From positions 1-22,589 of the forward strand of contig CALCKS010000016.1 in NCBI GenBank assembly GCA_937965895.1: DNA of 22,589 bases, given 5' to 3'. This stretch comes from an uncultured Campylobacter sp. (GTDB lineage Bacteria > Campylobacterota > Campylobacteria > Campylobacterales > Campylobacteraceae). Shown piece after piece: positions 1 to 7,590 of the stretch. Numbering within the stretch: the first letter of the stretch is position 1; every line of letters begins with the position of its first letter. The notes beneath the pieces were generated by a model. The model was not told the origin of the DNA, ran no database searches, and worked only from the letters and a program-made list of their open reading frames with translations. Both the position numbers and the translations under genes were made by a program.

Positions 1-71
1 GGTGAAAGGATTCGAACCTTCGGCCCTCTGGTCCCAAACCAGATGCGCTAACCAGCCTGCGCTACACCCCG
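1..71 (-). tRNA. tRNA-Pro (anticodon TGG), 3' end cut off by window edge
   Basis: Read on the minus strand the RNA starts at base 71 with CGGGGTG and continues through a D arm, an anticodon loop TTTGGGA (anticodon TGG, proline) closed by CTGGT/ACCAG, and a T arm containing GGTTCGAATCC. The 3' side of the acceptor stem begins (CACC) but the last bases, the discriminator and any CCA lie outside the window. A strong promoter precedes it at 109-137. Confidence 0.95.
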
Positions 72-108
72 AGGCATTGCGAGTTTAGCCTACTTATTGA
101 AAAGGTGC

Positions 109-137
109 ATTGTAGCCAAAAAAATAAGCTATGTCAA
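109..137 (-). promoter_or_regulatory. sigma-70 promoter of tRNA-Pro
   Basis: On the minus strand a perfect -35 hexamer TTGACA (132-137) is followed, after a 17-base spacer containing a run of seven T and TGGC, by TACAAT (109-114) as -10. The -10 lies about 38 bases upstream of the mature tRNA 5' end at 71, which fits a short precursor leader. The spacer and both boxes lie in the 108-base gap between the MATE gene and the tRNA. Confidence 0.8.
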
Positions 138-179
138 GAAAAATAAGCTTAAATTTGAAAATTTACGAAAATTTTTGCT

Positions 180-1505
180 TCAAGTCGCGCAAACTCGGGC
201 AAGAACAAATTTTGTATAAAAGAAAAAAGTTAGCCCGATCAGCCAAACGTTAAAAAACATTGCTTTAAAAATATCTTGCAACTCGCCGCCAAAAACATCT
301 GCCACGAGCGAGTAGAGCGCGATTTGTAGCACTATCTGGCGAGTAAAATTTAAAACAAAAACCGCCGCCGGTCTTTTTACGCCTTGAAGCGTCGAACCGG
401 AGAGATTTATGAGTGCGTAGCCTATAAACGCTAGCGAATTTACCACAAAATAGCTTTTTGCCGCACTCACGACCTCAGGCGTTTCGTCAAAAAACCCAAC
501 CAAAATCCCGCCGAGCCCCAGGCAAAAAGCCGCCGCAAAAATGCAGTAAACCGCTAGAAATTTGACCGCATAGGCGTAGCAGCCGCGCACTCTGGCGTAT
601 TCGCGCGCGCCGAAGTTTTGCGACACGATACCCAGCACCGCCGATGCGATGCCAGTCGTCGGCAGCATGACGATCTGCTCGATGCGTAGCGCTAGGCCAT
701 AGCCTGCGACCGCGTGCGTGCCGTAACGGCTGATAAAATGCATGAGCACGAGCCCGCCAAGCGACATCGAGAGGTAGTTTAGGCACGCGGGCAAGGCTTG
801 GGCTAAAATTTTGCGGTAGATGGCGAGCTCGGGTGCAAATGAGCGTAAATTTAAAAAATCTATCATGCCGGTTTTTGCGACCTTAATGCCTAAAAATAGC
901 GAGCCTAAAAGCTGCACCGAAGCCGTCGCCAGCGCTATCCCGCCGATACCCAGCCCGCAAACATCCACATAAAAAAAGCAAAAGCCCAAATTTATAAAAA
1001 GTCCCGCAAAAAGCCAGTTTCGCAGGCTCTTCGTGTCGCCTGTAGCCACCAGCACGCCGTTTAGGGATTTTATGAGCAAGAAAAACGGCGAGGCAAGAAA
1101 TATCACGCGGTTATACGCCATGGCTTCGCGTAAAAACTCCTCGTTCGCGCCTAAAATTTTAAGCAAATGCGGCGTAAAAATAAAGCCCGAAATCCCCATA
1201 AAAAGCGCGCAAAGAAGCACGAAAAACACGCCCTTTGCGGCGTAAATTTTAGCGAGCTTTTCTTTGCCGCCGCCAAGCGCGTTGCCAACAAGCGCGGTTA
1301 ATGCAGAGCCAAAGCCAAGCCCCACTCCGACGACGCTGATGTAGAGCAAAAAACTCATCGAAAAGCCCGCCAGCGCCTCGGTCGAGATGCGCGCAGCAAA
1401 AAATACGCCCGTAACGTTATAAAGCGTGTTAAAGCTCATGGCGACACCCGCTGGTGCGGCTAGGCGCAGCACGAGCTTGTTTATGGGCTCTTTTGTGAGA
1501 TTCAC
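180..1505 (-). CDS. MATE-family multidrug/toxin efflux transporter
   Basis: Inner-membrane drug or metabolite:cation antiporter of the multidrug and toxic compound extrusion family. The 441-residue product is hydrophobic throughout, with the twelve-helix size of the family. Family-like segments are visible: an N-terminal part with ALTALVGNALGGG near the end of helix 2, and the loop LNGVLVATGDTKSLRN about 150 residues in, which matches the R/xxxGDTK loop of MATE proteins; a related pattern recurs in the second half (GSTLQGVKRP). The start is GTG at 1503-1505, overlapping the TGA of the upstream AlkD-like gene as GTGA, so translation is probably coupled. Substrate cannot be told from sequence. 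No clear terminator hairpin follows the stop. Confidence 0.9.
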   Translation of the reverse strand: MNLTKEPINKLVLRLAAPAGVAMSFNTLYNVTGVFFAARISTEALAGFSMSFLLYISVVGVGLGFGSALTALVGNALGGGKEKLAKIYAAKGVFFVLLCALFMGISGFIFTPHLLKILGANEEFLREAMAYNRVIFLASPFFLLIKSLNGVLVATGDTKSLRNWLFAGLFINLGFCFFYVDVCGLGIGGIALATASVQLLGSLFLGIKVAKTGMIDFLNLRSFAPELAIYRKILAQALPACLNYLSMSLGGLVLMHFISRYGTHAVAGYGLALRIEQIVMLPTTGIASAVLGIVSQNFGAREYARVRGCYAYAVKFLAVYCIFAAAFCLGLGGILVGFFDETPEVVSAAKSYFVVNSLAFIGYALINLSGSTLQGVKRPAAVFVLNFTRQIVLQIALYSLVADVFGGELQDIFKAMFFNVWLIGLTFFFYTKFVLARVCAT

Positions 1506-2170
1506 TTGATTTTGAGCTTTAAAAGCGCGTCTTTTACGTCTTTTGTCACGCGGTAGCTGTCGCGGATCTTTGAGATCGTTTTGTTGTGGATAAATTTACT
1601 CAGCCGCCCGCTCTCTAGCAGCTGCTGCCCCGCGCCGTTAAATTTGATAAAAACCTCGGCTAAGCACCAAGCTGCCGCCATTTGCACGTAGTAGCGCTCG
1701 TCTTTTTCCTCGGCACAAATTTCAAAAAACCGCTCCAGCGAAAGTGCCCCAAAATTGCGCATAAAATAAACGTAGAAAAACCGCTTTTCGTATTCTAAAT
1801 TTGAGCCTAGAGCTTGCTTTAGCAGCGCATCTACGTAGCGCGGATCGCTAAATTTAGGCTCAAAGCCGTCCGTCACCGCCCAGTTTGGCATCGTTTTGAT
1901 AAACTCGCTCGCTAGCTTAAATTTAGCTTCGTCGTCTTTAACGAGCATTATCAAAAATCCCTTTAGCATGAACTCCTCGTGAAAAAACGGCTCGTATTCG
2001 GCGATCTGCTTTAGATTTAACCGAGCGAAATTTCGCTTTGCCAGGCGTCTTAGCTCGGGGGTTTTTACGCCTAAAATTTCAGGGCTTTTGATGAGCTTTT
2101 GCGAAAACGCCGCTAGCTTTTCGCTCCTAAGCCCCTCTAAAATCTCTAAAAATTCGCCTTTTACGTCCAC
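1502..2170 (-). CDS. AlkD-like DNA alkylation repair protein
   Basis: Member of the HEAT-like-repeat DNA alkylation repair family (COG4912/AlkD), which removes positively charged alkylated purines such as N3- and N7-alkyl bases. The 222 residues are almost all helical. Family signatures seen are NWAVTDGF (N96, W97, D101), an EKRFFYVYFMRNF helix, VQMAAAWCLAEVF, and a C-terminal KTISKIRDSYRV segment. Which Asp and Arg serve as the AlkD-type active site cannot be fixed without an alignment, and some members of the family lack glycosylase activity. Start is GTG at 2168-2170, supported by AAAGGAG seven bases upstream. It is the first gene of a two-gene unit with the MATE transporter, a combination suggesting response to toxic chemicals, but this is inference. 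Confidence 0.85.
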   Translation of the reverse strand: MDVKGEFLEILEGLRSEKLAAFSQKLIKSPEILGVKTPELRRLAKRNFARLNLKQIAEYEPFFHEEFMLKGFLIMLVKDDEAKFKLASEFIKTMPNWAVTDGFEPKFSDPRYVDALLKQALGSNLEYEKRFFYVYFMRNFGALSLERFFEICAEEKDERYYVQMAAAWCLAEVFIKFNGAGQQLLESGRLSKFIHNKTISKIRDSYRVTKDVKDALLKLKIK

Positions 2171-2284
2171 GCTAGCTCCTTTGCTTTTTTAAATTTACCG
2201 CTCAAATTCGCCCCGTTCAAATTTGACGCCTCAAAACCCCGAATCGTCAAATTTGCCGCCCTGCGCGCTCAAAAGCAAATTTAA

Positions 2285-2308
2285 AGGCTCAAATTTACTT
2301 TTGAGCCT
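2285..2308 (-). terminator. hairpin at the end of the TerC gene, probable terminator
   Basis: On the minus strand AGGCTCAAA (2300-2308) and TTTGAGCCT (2285-2293) form a perfect 9-bp stem with a 6-base loop that contains the TerC stop codon. The stem is followed by T-rich TTAAATTTGC sequence rather than a pure T run, so termination strength is uncertain. Confidence 0.5.
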
Positions 2309-3032
2309 CTTGCGCGCGTTTTGCCGACTTTTTGCGAGCGTAGATGTTGATGAGCTCCACGCCCAGAGAAAACGCCATCGCAAAGTAAACGTAGCCCTTA
2401 GGCACGTGCATACCAAGCCCCTCGCCGACTAACGTAAAGCCGATCAGGATCAAGAACGCAAGCGCGAGAATCTTGATCGTCGGGTTGTTGTCGACGAAAT
2501 TTGAGATGCCCTTAGACGCGAACATCATCACGCCTACAGCAAGTATCACTGCTAAAATCATGATCTCGATGTGGTTTGCCATGCCCACTGCGGTGATGAC
2601 GCTATCTAGCGAAAAGACGATATCAAGCACGGCGATCTCTGCGATAACGACCCAAAAGCTCGCATGCCCTTTGCTCGCCGAATGCTCCTCGTGCTCGCCG
2701 CTGACGCTTGAGTGGATCTCGAGCGTGGACTTGCCGATGAGGAAAAGTCCGCCTAAAATCAGCACCAAATCGCGCCCCGTGATCGTAAAGTCAAACACGC
2801 TAAATAGCGGCTTGGTAAGCTTCATAATCCAAAATAACGAAAGCAAAAGCGCAATCCTCGTTAGCATCGCGAGCGAAAGCCCCAAGATACGGCCTTTGTC
2901 GCGCTGCTCGGGCGGTAGCTTGCCGACCAAAATCGCGATAAATATGATGTTATCTATACCAAGCACGATCTCAAGCCCAGTTAGCGTCACGAGCGACAGC
3001 CACGCCTCGGGCGAAAAAATCCAATCAAACAT
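2295..3032 (-). CDS. TerC-family integral membrane protein, probable metal exporter
   Basis: Polytopic inner-membrane protein of the TerC/Alx/YgdQ family; several members export manganese or other divalent metals. The 245 residues contain about seven hydrophobic helices. The two acidic family motifs are intact: GLEIVLGIDN (E21, D27, N28) in the first helix and EIAVLDIVFSLDSV (E132, D137, D143) in the middle, which are expected to line the metal path. Between them a hydrophilic loop (about residues 107-123) is rich in His and Glu, as often seen in metal transporters. Start ATG at 3030-3032 with AAAGG eight bases upstream and a strong promoter at 3062. The name tellurium resistance is historical; manganese export is a family-level inference. 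Confidence 0.88.
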   Translation of the reverse strand: MFDWIFSPEAWLSLVTLTGLEIVLGIDNIIFIAILVGKLPPEQRDKGRILGLSLAMLTRIALLLSLFWIMKLTKPLFSVFDFTITGRDLVLILGGLFLIGKSTLEIHSSVSGEHEEHSASKGHASFWVVIAEIAVLDIVFSLDSVITAVGMANHIEIMILAVILAVGVMMFASKGISNFVDNNPTIKILALAFLILIGFTLVGEGLGMHVPKGYVYFAMAFSLGVELINIYARKKSAKRAQEAQK

Positions 3033-3061
3033 TTTTTTCCTTTTTTATAAATTAGGGCGCG

Positions 3062-3071
3062 ATTATAGCCA
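3062..3071 (-). promoter_or_regulatory. extended -10 promoter of the TerC-family gene
   Basis: The minus strand reads TTTTGGCTATAATCGCG, a perfect TATAAT (3062-3067) preceded by TGGC. No good -35 hexamer is seen, which is normal for Campylobacter sigma-70 promoters. It lies 29 bases upstream of the TerC start codon and is followed by an AAAGG ribosome binding site. Confidence 0.75.
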
Positions 3072-3328
3072 AAACGGGTTTAAATTTGATTGAGCGGGCG
3101 GGCGCAGGCGTTTGGTGATCAAATTTTACGATTAAATTTGGCTGGTTTTTGTTTATTTGGCGGAGATTAAAATTTGACGCGATAAAATTTTGGTTTACAA
3201 AATACGGCGCAAACGGTTTTGAGGTTAAATTTTAGAAAATCCGAATTTAAGAAAAATTATATTTAGATAAAGGGCGTTTAAGCGATAAGCGGATAAAATT
3301 AAAATCTTTTGTGAAATTTAAAATGAAA
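3072..3328 (-). other. AT-rich intergenic spacer, no gene seen
   Basis: The stretch between the TerC promoter and the tRNA-Glu 3' end has no convincing open frame with a ribosome binding site and no tRNA fold. It contains several AAATTT words and AT-rich runs. No terminator hairpin for the tRNA was recognised. Confidence 0.5.
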
Positions 3329-3403
3329 TGGTGACCCCTACGAGACTCGAACTCGTGTTACCGCCGTGAAAGGGCGATGTCCTAACCGCTAGACGAAGGG
3401 GCC
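3329..3403 (-). tRNA. tRNA-Glu (anticodon TTC)
   Basis: Complete 75-base tRNA read from 3403 to 3329. The acceptor stem pairs GGCCCCT with AGGGGTC (one G-T pair), the anticodon stem CGCCC/GGGCG-type pairing encloses CTTTCAC with anticodon TTC (glutamate), the T arm carries GAGTTCGAGTCTC, and the 3' CCA is encoded. It stands alone between the TerC gene and the divergent lipoprotein operon. Confidence 0.97.
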
Positions 3404-3422
3404 ACAAATTAGCGGAAATGGG

Positions 3423-3428
3423 ATTTTA
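3423..3428 (-). promoter_or_regulatory. possible -10 of tRNA-Glu
   Basis: TGTAAAAT on the minus strand places a TAAAAT -10 about 20 bases upstream of the tRNA 5' end. No clear -35 is seen, but the upstream sequence is T-rich as usual in Campylobacter. It sits back to back with the probable promoter of the lipoprotein operon in the 69-base divergent gap. Confidence 0.45.
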
Positions 3429-3435
3429 CATTAAA

Positions 3436-3441
3436 GATAAT
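3436..3441 (+). promoter_or_regulatory. possible -10 of the lipoprotein-nfo-fadL operon
   Basis: GATAAT matches five of six bases of TATAAT and lies 31 bases before the ATG at 3473; the ribosome binding site AAGGA is at 3459-3463. The surroundings are AT-rich and other start points are possible. Confidence 0.35.
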
Positions 3442-3472
3442 AAAAAATAGCTTAAATTAAGGATAAAAAATC

Positions 3473-3952
3473 ATGAAAAAATTTACAAACTTCGCTTTAG
3501 CTGCGCTCGCTTGCCTTGCATTTAGCGGTTGCGCCGCGCTACAAAGCCAAAAATCATCGGACAAATTTACCGTCACTATCCTCACTCCGCCGCTAAAAAT
3601 CAACGATGTCGGCTTCCTGCATAAAACAGCAAATCAGCTAAATTTGCAAATTTACAGCTCGGGCGTAAATACGGTAAATCTCAAAATAAACGACAAAATT
3701 TGCATGAACGGCGCGTGCTTTGAGAAAAAAGAATTTAACAAAAAGTTCTTTTTGGAGGAGAGATATGATGACTTTTTCGCGGAAATTTTGGAGCGCAAAC
3801 CGCTGTATGACGGCATAAATGTAATGACAAATTCGTGCGGTTTTATACAAGATATAAGTAAATATTCAATAAAATACGAAGTTTGCGGTAAAAATATCAG
3901 TTTTTTCGATGCTAAAAACCGCATAAAAATCATCATAAAAGAGCTTCAATGA
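3473..3952 (+). CDS. small lipoprotein of unknown function
   Basis: The 159-residue product begins with a short basic n-region and a hydrophobic core ending in the lipobox AFSGC, so cleavage and lipidation at C20 are expected and the mature protein should be membrane anchored and periplasmic-facing. The mature part has no motif that I recognise and contains five further Cys residues or so, including a CMNGAC pair that could form a disulphide in the periplasm. I recall that Helicobacter pylori HP0838, a lipoprotein, sits beside an OmpP1/FadL gene (HP0839); this protein may be of that family, judged by context only. The stop overlaps the nfo start as ATGA (3949-3952), indicating translational coupling. 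Start chosen for the AAGGA site and signal peptide. Confidence 0.85.
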   Translation: MKKFTNFALAALACLAFSGCAALQSQKSSDKFTVTILTPPLKINDVGFLHKTANQLNLQIYSSGVNTVNLKINDKICMNGACFEKKEFNKKFFLEERYDDFFAEILERKPLYDGINVMTNSCGFIQDISKYSIKYEVCGKNISFFDAKNRIKIIIKELQ

Positions 3953-4788
3953 AATTTATCGGCGCGCACGTCAGCATCGCGGGCGGCGTAGAAAACGCTC
4001 CGCTAAATGCGGCAAATATCGGCGCGAACGCCTTTGCGATGTTCGTCAAAAATCAGCGTCAATGGGAAGCCAAGCCGCTAACCCCAGAAAATATCTCCAA
4101 ATTTAAACAAAATTTAAAAGCAGCCAGCATCGAGCCCAGGCACGTTTTGCCGCACAACGGCTACCTTATAAATTTAGGCCATCCAAACCCAGAGCAGCGC
4201 CAAAAGTCCATTAACGCCTTTTTGGACGAAATTTACCGCGTAGAGGCGCTTGGTCTAGTGATGATAAATTTTCATCCGGGCTCATATCTGAATGAAATTT
4301 CGCCAGAAATTTGCCTCGAAAATATCGCAAACTCGGTAAATTTCCTGTTAGAAAATAGCCAAAACGTAAAGCTAGTCATCGAAAATACCGCAGGTCAAGG
4401 CTCAAATTTGGGCTTTAAATTTGAACACCTGGCCTACATCATCAAACGCTGTATCGACAAAAACAGGATCGGCGTGTGCCTGGATACCTGCCATACGTTT
4501 GCCGCGGGATACGATATCAGGGGCGACTACGAGCGCGTGATGAGCGAATTTGACGAGATAGTCGGGCGCGAGATGCTGCGGGGTATGCATCTAAACGATA
4601 CGAAATTTGACCTAGCCAGCAAGAAGGACCGCCACGAGAGCCTAGGCAAGGGCTTTTTGGGCTTAAAAACATTTGAAAAAATCATAAACGACCCCCGCAC
4701 GGACGATATCCCACTAGTTTTAGAGACGATCGACGAGAACATCTGGGCGGACGAGATAAAAATTTTAAGAAACTTTAAAGGAGAATAA
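3949..4788 (+). CDS. nfo: endonuclease IV (AP endonuclease)
   Basis: Zinc-dependent apurinic/apyrimidinic endonuclease of base-excision repair; it cuts 5' of abasic sites and trims blocked 3' ends. At 279 residues it matches the usual size (E. coli Nfo is 285). The metal-binding residues of the TIM barrel can be recognised in order: H in LPHNGYLINL, H in NFHPGS, E in VIENTAGQG, D and H in CLDTCHTFAAGYD, H in RGMHLND, D and H in KDRHESLGKG, and E in LVLETI. The gene is second in a five-gene operon, overlapping the lipoprotein stop by four bases and abutting the next start directly (TAAATG), with no functional link to fatty-acid uptake that I can see. Confidence 0.97.
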   Translation: MKFIGAHVSIAGGVENAPLNAANIGANAFAMFVKNQRQWEAKPLTPENISKFKQNLKAASIEPRHVLPHNGYLINLGHPNPEQRQKSINAFLDEIYRVEALGLVMINFHPGSYLNEISPEICLENIANSVNFLLENSQNVKLVIENTAGQGSNLGFKFEHLAYIIKRCIDKNRIGVCLDTCHTFAAGYDIRGDYERVMSEFDEIVGREMLRGMHLNDTKFDLASKKDRHESLGKGFLGLKTFEKIINDPRTDDIPLVLETIDENIWADEIKILRNFKGE

Positions 4789-6036
4789 ATGAGAAAATAT
4801 ATCGGCGTTTACCTAGCGGCTTGCTGCTGTCTAAATGCGGCGGGCTTTAAAATCCCCGAGCAAAGCGGCGATAGTATCGCGCTTTTAAACTCAAACGTCG
4901 CGACGAGCTTCGGCCCCGACGCAGCCTATAATAACCCGGCAAATATGATATTTTTAGACGGCGGACACTACCTCGAGAGCTCGCTAACCTACCTGCGCAT
5001 GTCGAAGACGAAGTATAGGCACTATAACGGCGACAAACTCACCTCCAAAAGAGCAAACGCGCTCGTACCTACGTTTCACTTCGTGGCGCCGCAGTTTGAA
5101 GACTGGCGCTTTGGCCTATCAGTCGTCGTGCCTGCGGGAATGTCGATGAGATGGGACGAGAATTTGCCTAAAGCTACTTCTAAAAAATTCGACCTAAAAG
5201 TGATCGAGGTAAATCCTAGCGTCGCCTACGCGCTAACCGATAACATCGCGCTAGGCTTTGGCCTGCGCGCAGTTTACGCTAGAGGAGAGGCCGTGCAGGA
5301 GGTCTCAGGCCCCCTACCCGCCTCGCAGGATATCAAAGGCGACCGCATAAATTTCGGCTACAACGCGGCAATCACCTATAAACCGACTTCAAATTTGAGC
5401 CTAGCGGCCACCTACCGCTCAAAAGTGAATATGAATCTAAAAGGCGACACCGACATCAGCGCGCCCGCGCACCCGAGGGGGGCGTTTCCGAGCGGCTCGT
5501 ATAGCGGCAGCGCAAAGCTATCCGTACCGCTGCCTGCGAGCTTAAATTTAGCCCTCTCGTACAAAATCGCAAAAACGACGCTACTATTTGACTTTGAAAG
5601 AACCTATTGGTCTGCGTGGAAAGAGCTTGACTTCAACTACCCTGGCGCCTCGGCCGCACACTACCGAAATCCGTTTTTTGCAGCATTTGATGCGTCCAAA
5701 AAACGCGACTGGAAGGACAGCAACGCCTACCGCGTCGGCGTGGCGCACGACGCGACGGATAAGCTCCGCCTAATGGGCGCGGTTACGTTTGATGAAGCAG
5801 CTTCTAGGGCCGATACTACGGGCTTTGACCTGCCAGATACCAAAGCCGTCATCTACGCAGCGGGCTTTAACTACAAATTTACGGACGCTTTGGAGCTAGG
5901 AGCTAGCTACTTCTACCAAGACAGAAAAGCGCGCGATGTAAACTACTACTCAAACGCGTCGGGACTCTATCCAAACGGCAAATTTGAACGCGGCAACGCT
6001 CAGGCGATAAATTTGAACGTAAAATATAAATTTTAA
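4789..6036 (+). CDS. OmpP1/FadL/TodX-family outer-membrane transport protein
   Basis: Outer-membrane beta-barrel for uptake of long-chain fatty acids or other hydrophobic compounds. The 415-residue precursor has a short signal peptide with an unusual CCC run and probable cleavage near residues 17-18, giving a mature N-terminus AGFKIPEQSG, typical of FadL. The family NPA motif is present in AAYNNPANM (N49-P50-A51). Alternating aromatic/polar strands continue to the end, and the protein finishes with F after YK, the usual signal for barrel insertion. Ribosome binding site AAAGGAG lies inside the end of nfo. The following gene, nine bases on, encodes an acyl-CoA ligase, which supports fatty acids as cargo; aromatic hydrocarbons are the alternative. 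Confidence 0.92.
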   Translation: MRKYIGVYLAACCCLNAAGFKIPEQSGDSIALLNSNVATSFGPDAAYNNPANMIFLDGGHYLESSLTYLRMSKTKYRHYNGDKLTSKRANALVPTFHFVAPQFEDWRFGLSVVVPAGMSMRWDENLPKATSKKFDLKVIEVNPSVAYALTDNIALGFGLRAVYARGEAVQEVSGPLPASQDIKGDRINFGYNAAITYKPTSNLSLAATYRSKVNMNLKGDTDISAPAHPRGAFPSGSYSGSAKLSVPLPASLNLALSYKIAKTTLLFDFERTYWSAWKELDFNYPGASAAHYRNPFFAAFDASKKRDWKDSNAYRVGVAHDATDKLRLMGAVTFDEAASRADTTGFDLPDTKAVIYAAGFNYKFTDALELGASYFYQDRKARDVNYYSNASGLYPNGKFERGNAQAINLNVKYKF

Positions 6037-6045
6037 GGCCCAGTC

Positions 6046-7590
6046 ATGAACTACCCTTACGAAAATTTCGAGGATATGCTAAACGCCGCAGTAGGTAAAA
6101 ACGGCGGCGGTATCGCGATCTATACAGAAACTAGCAAGATTAGCTACAAGCAGCTACGCGCAAACGCCTTTACGCTAGCTGCGTTTTTGCAAGGTATGGG
6201 CATAAAAAAAGGCGACCGCGTCGCGATGATCGTAAATAACTCGCCCGAGTTTATCGCTAGCTACTTTGCCATCACGCTACTTGGCGCGATCGCAGTGCCG
6301 ATAAATACCTTTTTAAAATACGAAGAATTCGAGTACATCATAAACGACTGCAGAGCGAAATTTCTCTTTGCCTCGGTCGAACTTGCAAAAGAGATAAAAG
6401 GACTAGATAGCAAAACCGCGATCAAAAAGATCGTCTGGATCGGAGATAGAGCCGAATTTGACGAAAACAACATCGCCTACGCGCACGCGCTAAACTGCCG
6501 TATAGAGCTAAATTTGACCGACCGACCGAGTATCGACGACCTAGCCCACATCATCTACACCTCGGGCACCACGGGCAAACCAAAAGGCGCGATGATCAGC
6601 TACCGCAACCTGATCTCAAACGTCCAGGGCGCGCACGAGGTCTTTCACGTACGCACGAAAGATAGATTTGCCGTGTTTTTGCCGATGTTTCACAGCTTTA
6701 CCCTCACGGCGATGGTGCTGCTACCGATATTTTCGGCGTGTTCGCTTATTTTAGTAAAGTCTATTTTCCCGTTTTCAAACGTCCTAAAACAAGTCCTGCT
6801 CAAGCGCGCGACCGTATTTTTAGGAGTGCCGGCGATCTACACGGCTATCGGAAAAGCAAAAATTCCGTGGTATTTTCGCTGGTTTAACTGCATTAGGATT
6901 TTCATCAGCGGCGGAGCGCCTTTGGCCGAGCAGACTATTACCGATTTTCGCGTCAAATTTCCACGCGCGGTGCTAATAGAGGGCTACGGCCTTAGCGAAT
7001 GCTCGCCTATCGTCTCAGCAAACACGCTGCAAAAACAAAAAATCTCAAGCGTCGGCTTGCCGCTGCCGGGCTACGAAGTAAAATGCATAAACGACGAGAT
7101 GATGGAGCTACCAGCAGGCGAAGTGGGTGAGCTAATCGTAAAAGGCGACTGCGTGATGCAGGGCTACCTAAATATGCCAGACGCCACCGACGAAACGATC
7201 GTAAACGGCTGGCTGCGCACGGGCGACCTCGTTAAGATCGACGAAGAGGGCTATATCTTTATCGTCGACCGCAAAAAAGACCTCATCATCTCAAAGGGTA
7301 TCAACATCTACCCGCGCGAGATCGAGGAGGTGCTGTTTAAACTGCCCCAAGTCGAAGCCGCCGCCGTTATCGGCGTCAGAGACGAGCACGCGGACGAGGA
7401 GGTCACGGCGTTTATACAGTTTAAAGAAAATATGAGCCTAGACGAAAAAGATATCCGCGCGCACCTCAAAAAACACTTGGCGAATTTTAAAATTCCAAAG
7501 ACGATTTATTTTAAAGACGAACTGCCTAAAAACGCGACGGGCAAGGTGTTAAAGCGCGTTTTAAAAGAGCAGATAAAGGATGAAATTTAG
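6046..7590 (+). CDS. fatty-acid--CoA ligase (AMP-binding, ANL superfamily)
   Basis: Cytoplasmic enzyme that adenylates a carboxylic acid and transfers it to coenzyme A. The 514 residues show the superfamily motifs in order: IYTSGTTGKPKG at about 170-181 (phosphate-binding loop), EGYGLSECS at 312-320 (adenine/acyl motif), TGD at 392-394, the hinge segment VDRKKDLIISKGINIYPREIEE after it, and LPKNATGKV near the end with K500 as the catalytic lysine. The close spacing after the FadL-type gene points to import-coupled activation of medium or long-chain fatty acids. It could also serve another acid, since substrate cannot be read from these motifs. The stop TAG shares its last base with the GTG start of the next gene. 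Confidence 0.93.
   Translation: MNYPYENFEDMLNAAVGKNGGGIAIYTETSKISYKQLRANAFTLAAFLQGMGIKKGDRVAMIVNNSPEFIASYFAITLLGAIAVPINTFLKYEEFEYIINDCRAKFLFASVELAKEIKGLDSKTAIKKIVWIGDRAEFDENNIAYAHALNCRIELNLTDRPSIDDLAHIIYTSGTTGKPKGAMISYRNLISNVQGAHEVFHVRTKDRFAVFLPMFHSFTLTAMVLLPIFSACSLILVKSIFPFSNVLKQVLLKRATVFLGVPAIYTAIGKAKIPWYFRWFNCIRIFISGGAPLAEQTITDFRVKFPRAVLIEGYGLSECSPIVSANTLQKQKISSVGLPLPGYEVKCINDEMMELPAGEVGELIVKGDCVMQGYLNMPDATDETIVNGWLRTGDLVKIDEEGYIFIVDRKKDLIISKGINIYPREIEEVLFKLPQVEAAAVIGVRDEHADEEVTAFIQFKENMSLDEKDIRAHLKKHLANFKIPKTIYFKDELPKNATGKVLKRVLKEQIKDEI

Noticed and set aside
487..786. Open frame on the minus strand in another frame of the MATE gene
   Set aside because: Arg/His/Ala-rich translation typical of a GC-rich off-frame reading; the MATE frame is clearly coding.
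2473..3093. Long open frame on the plus strand opposite the TerC-family gene
   Set aside because: It is the antisense shadow of a clear membrane protein gene; its translation shows no family features and it has no convincing ribosome binding site.
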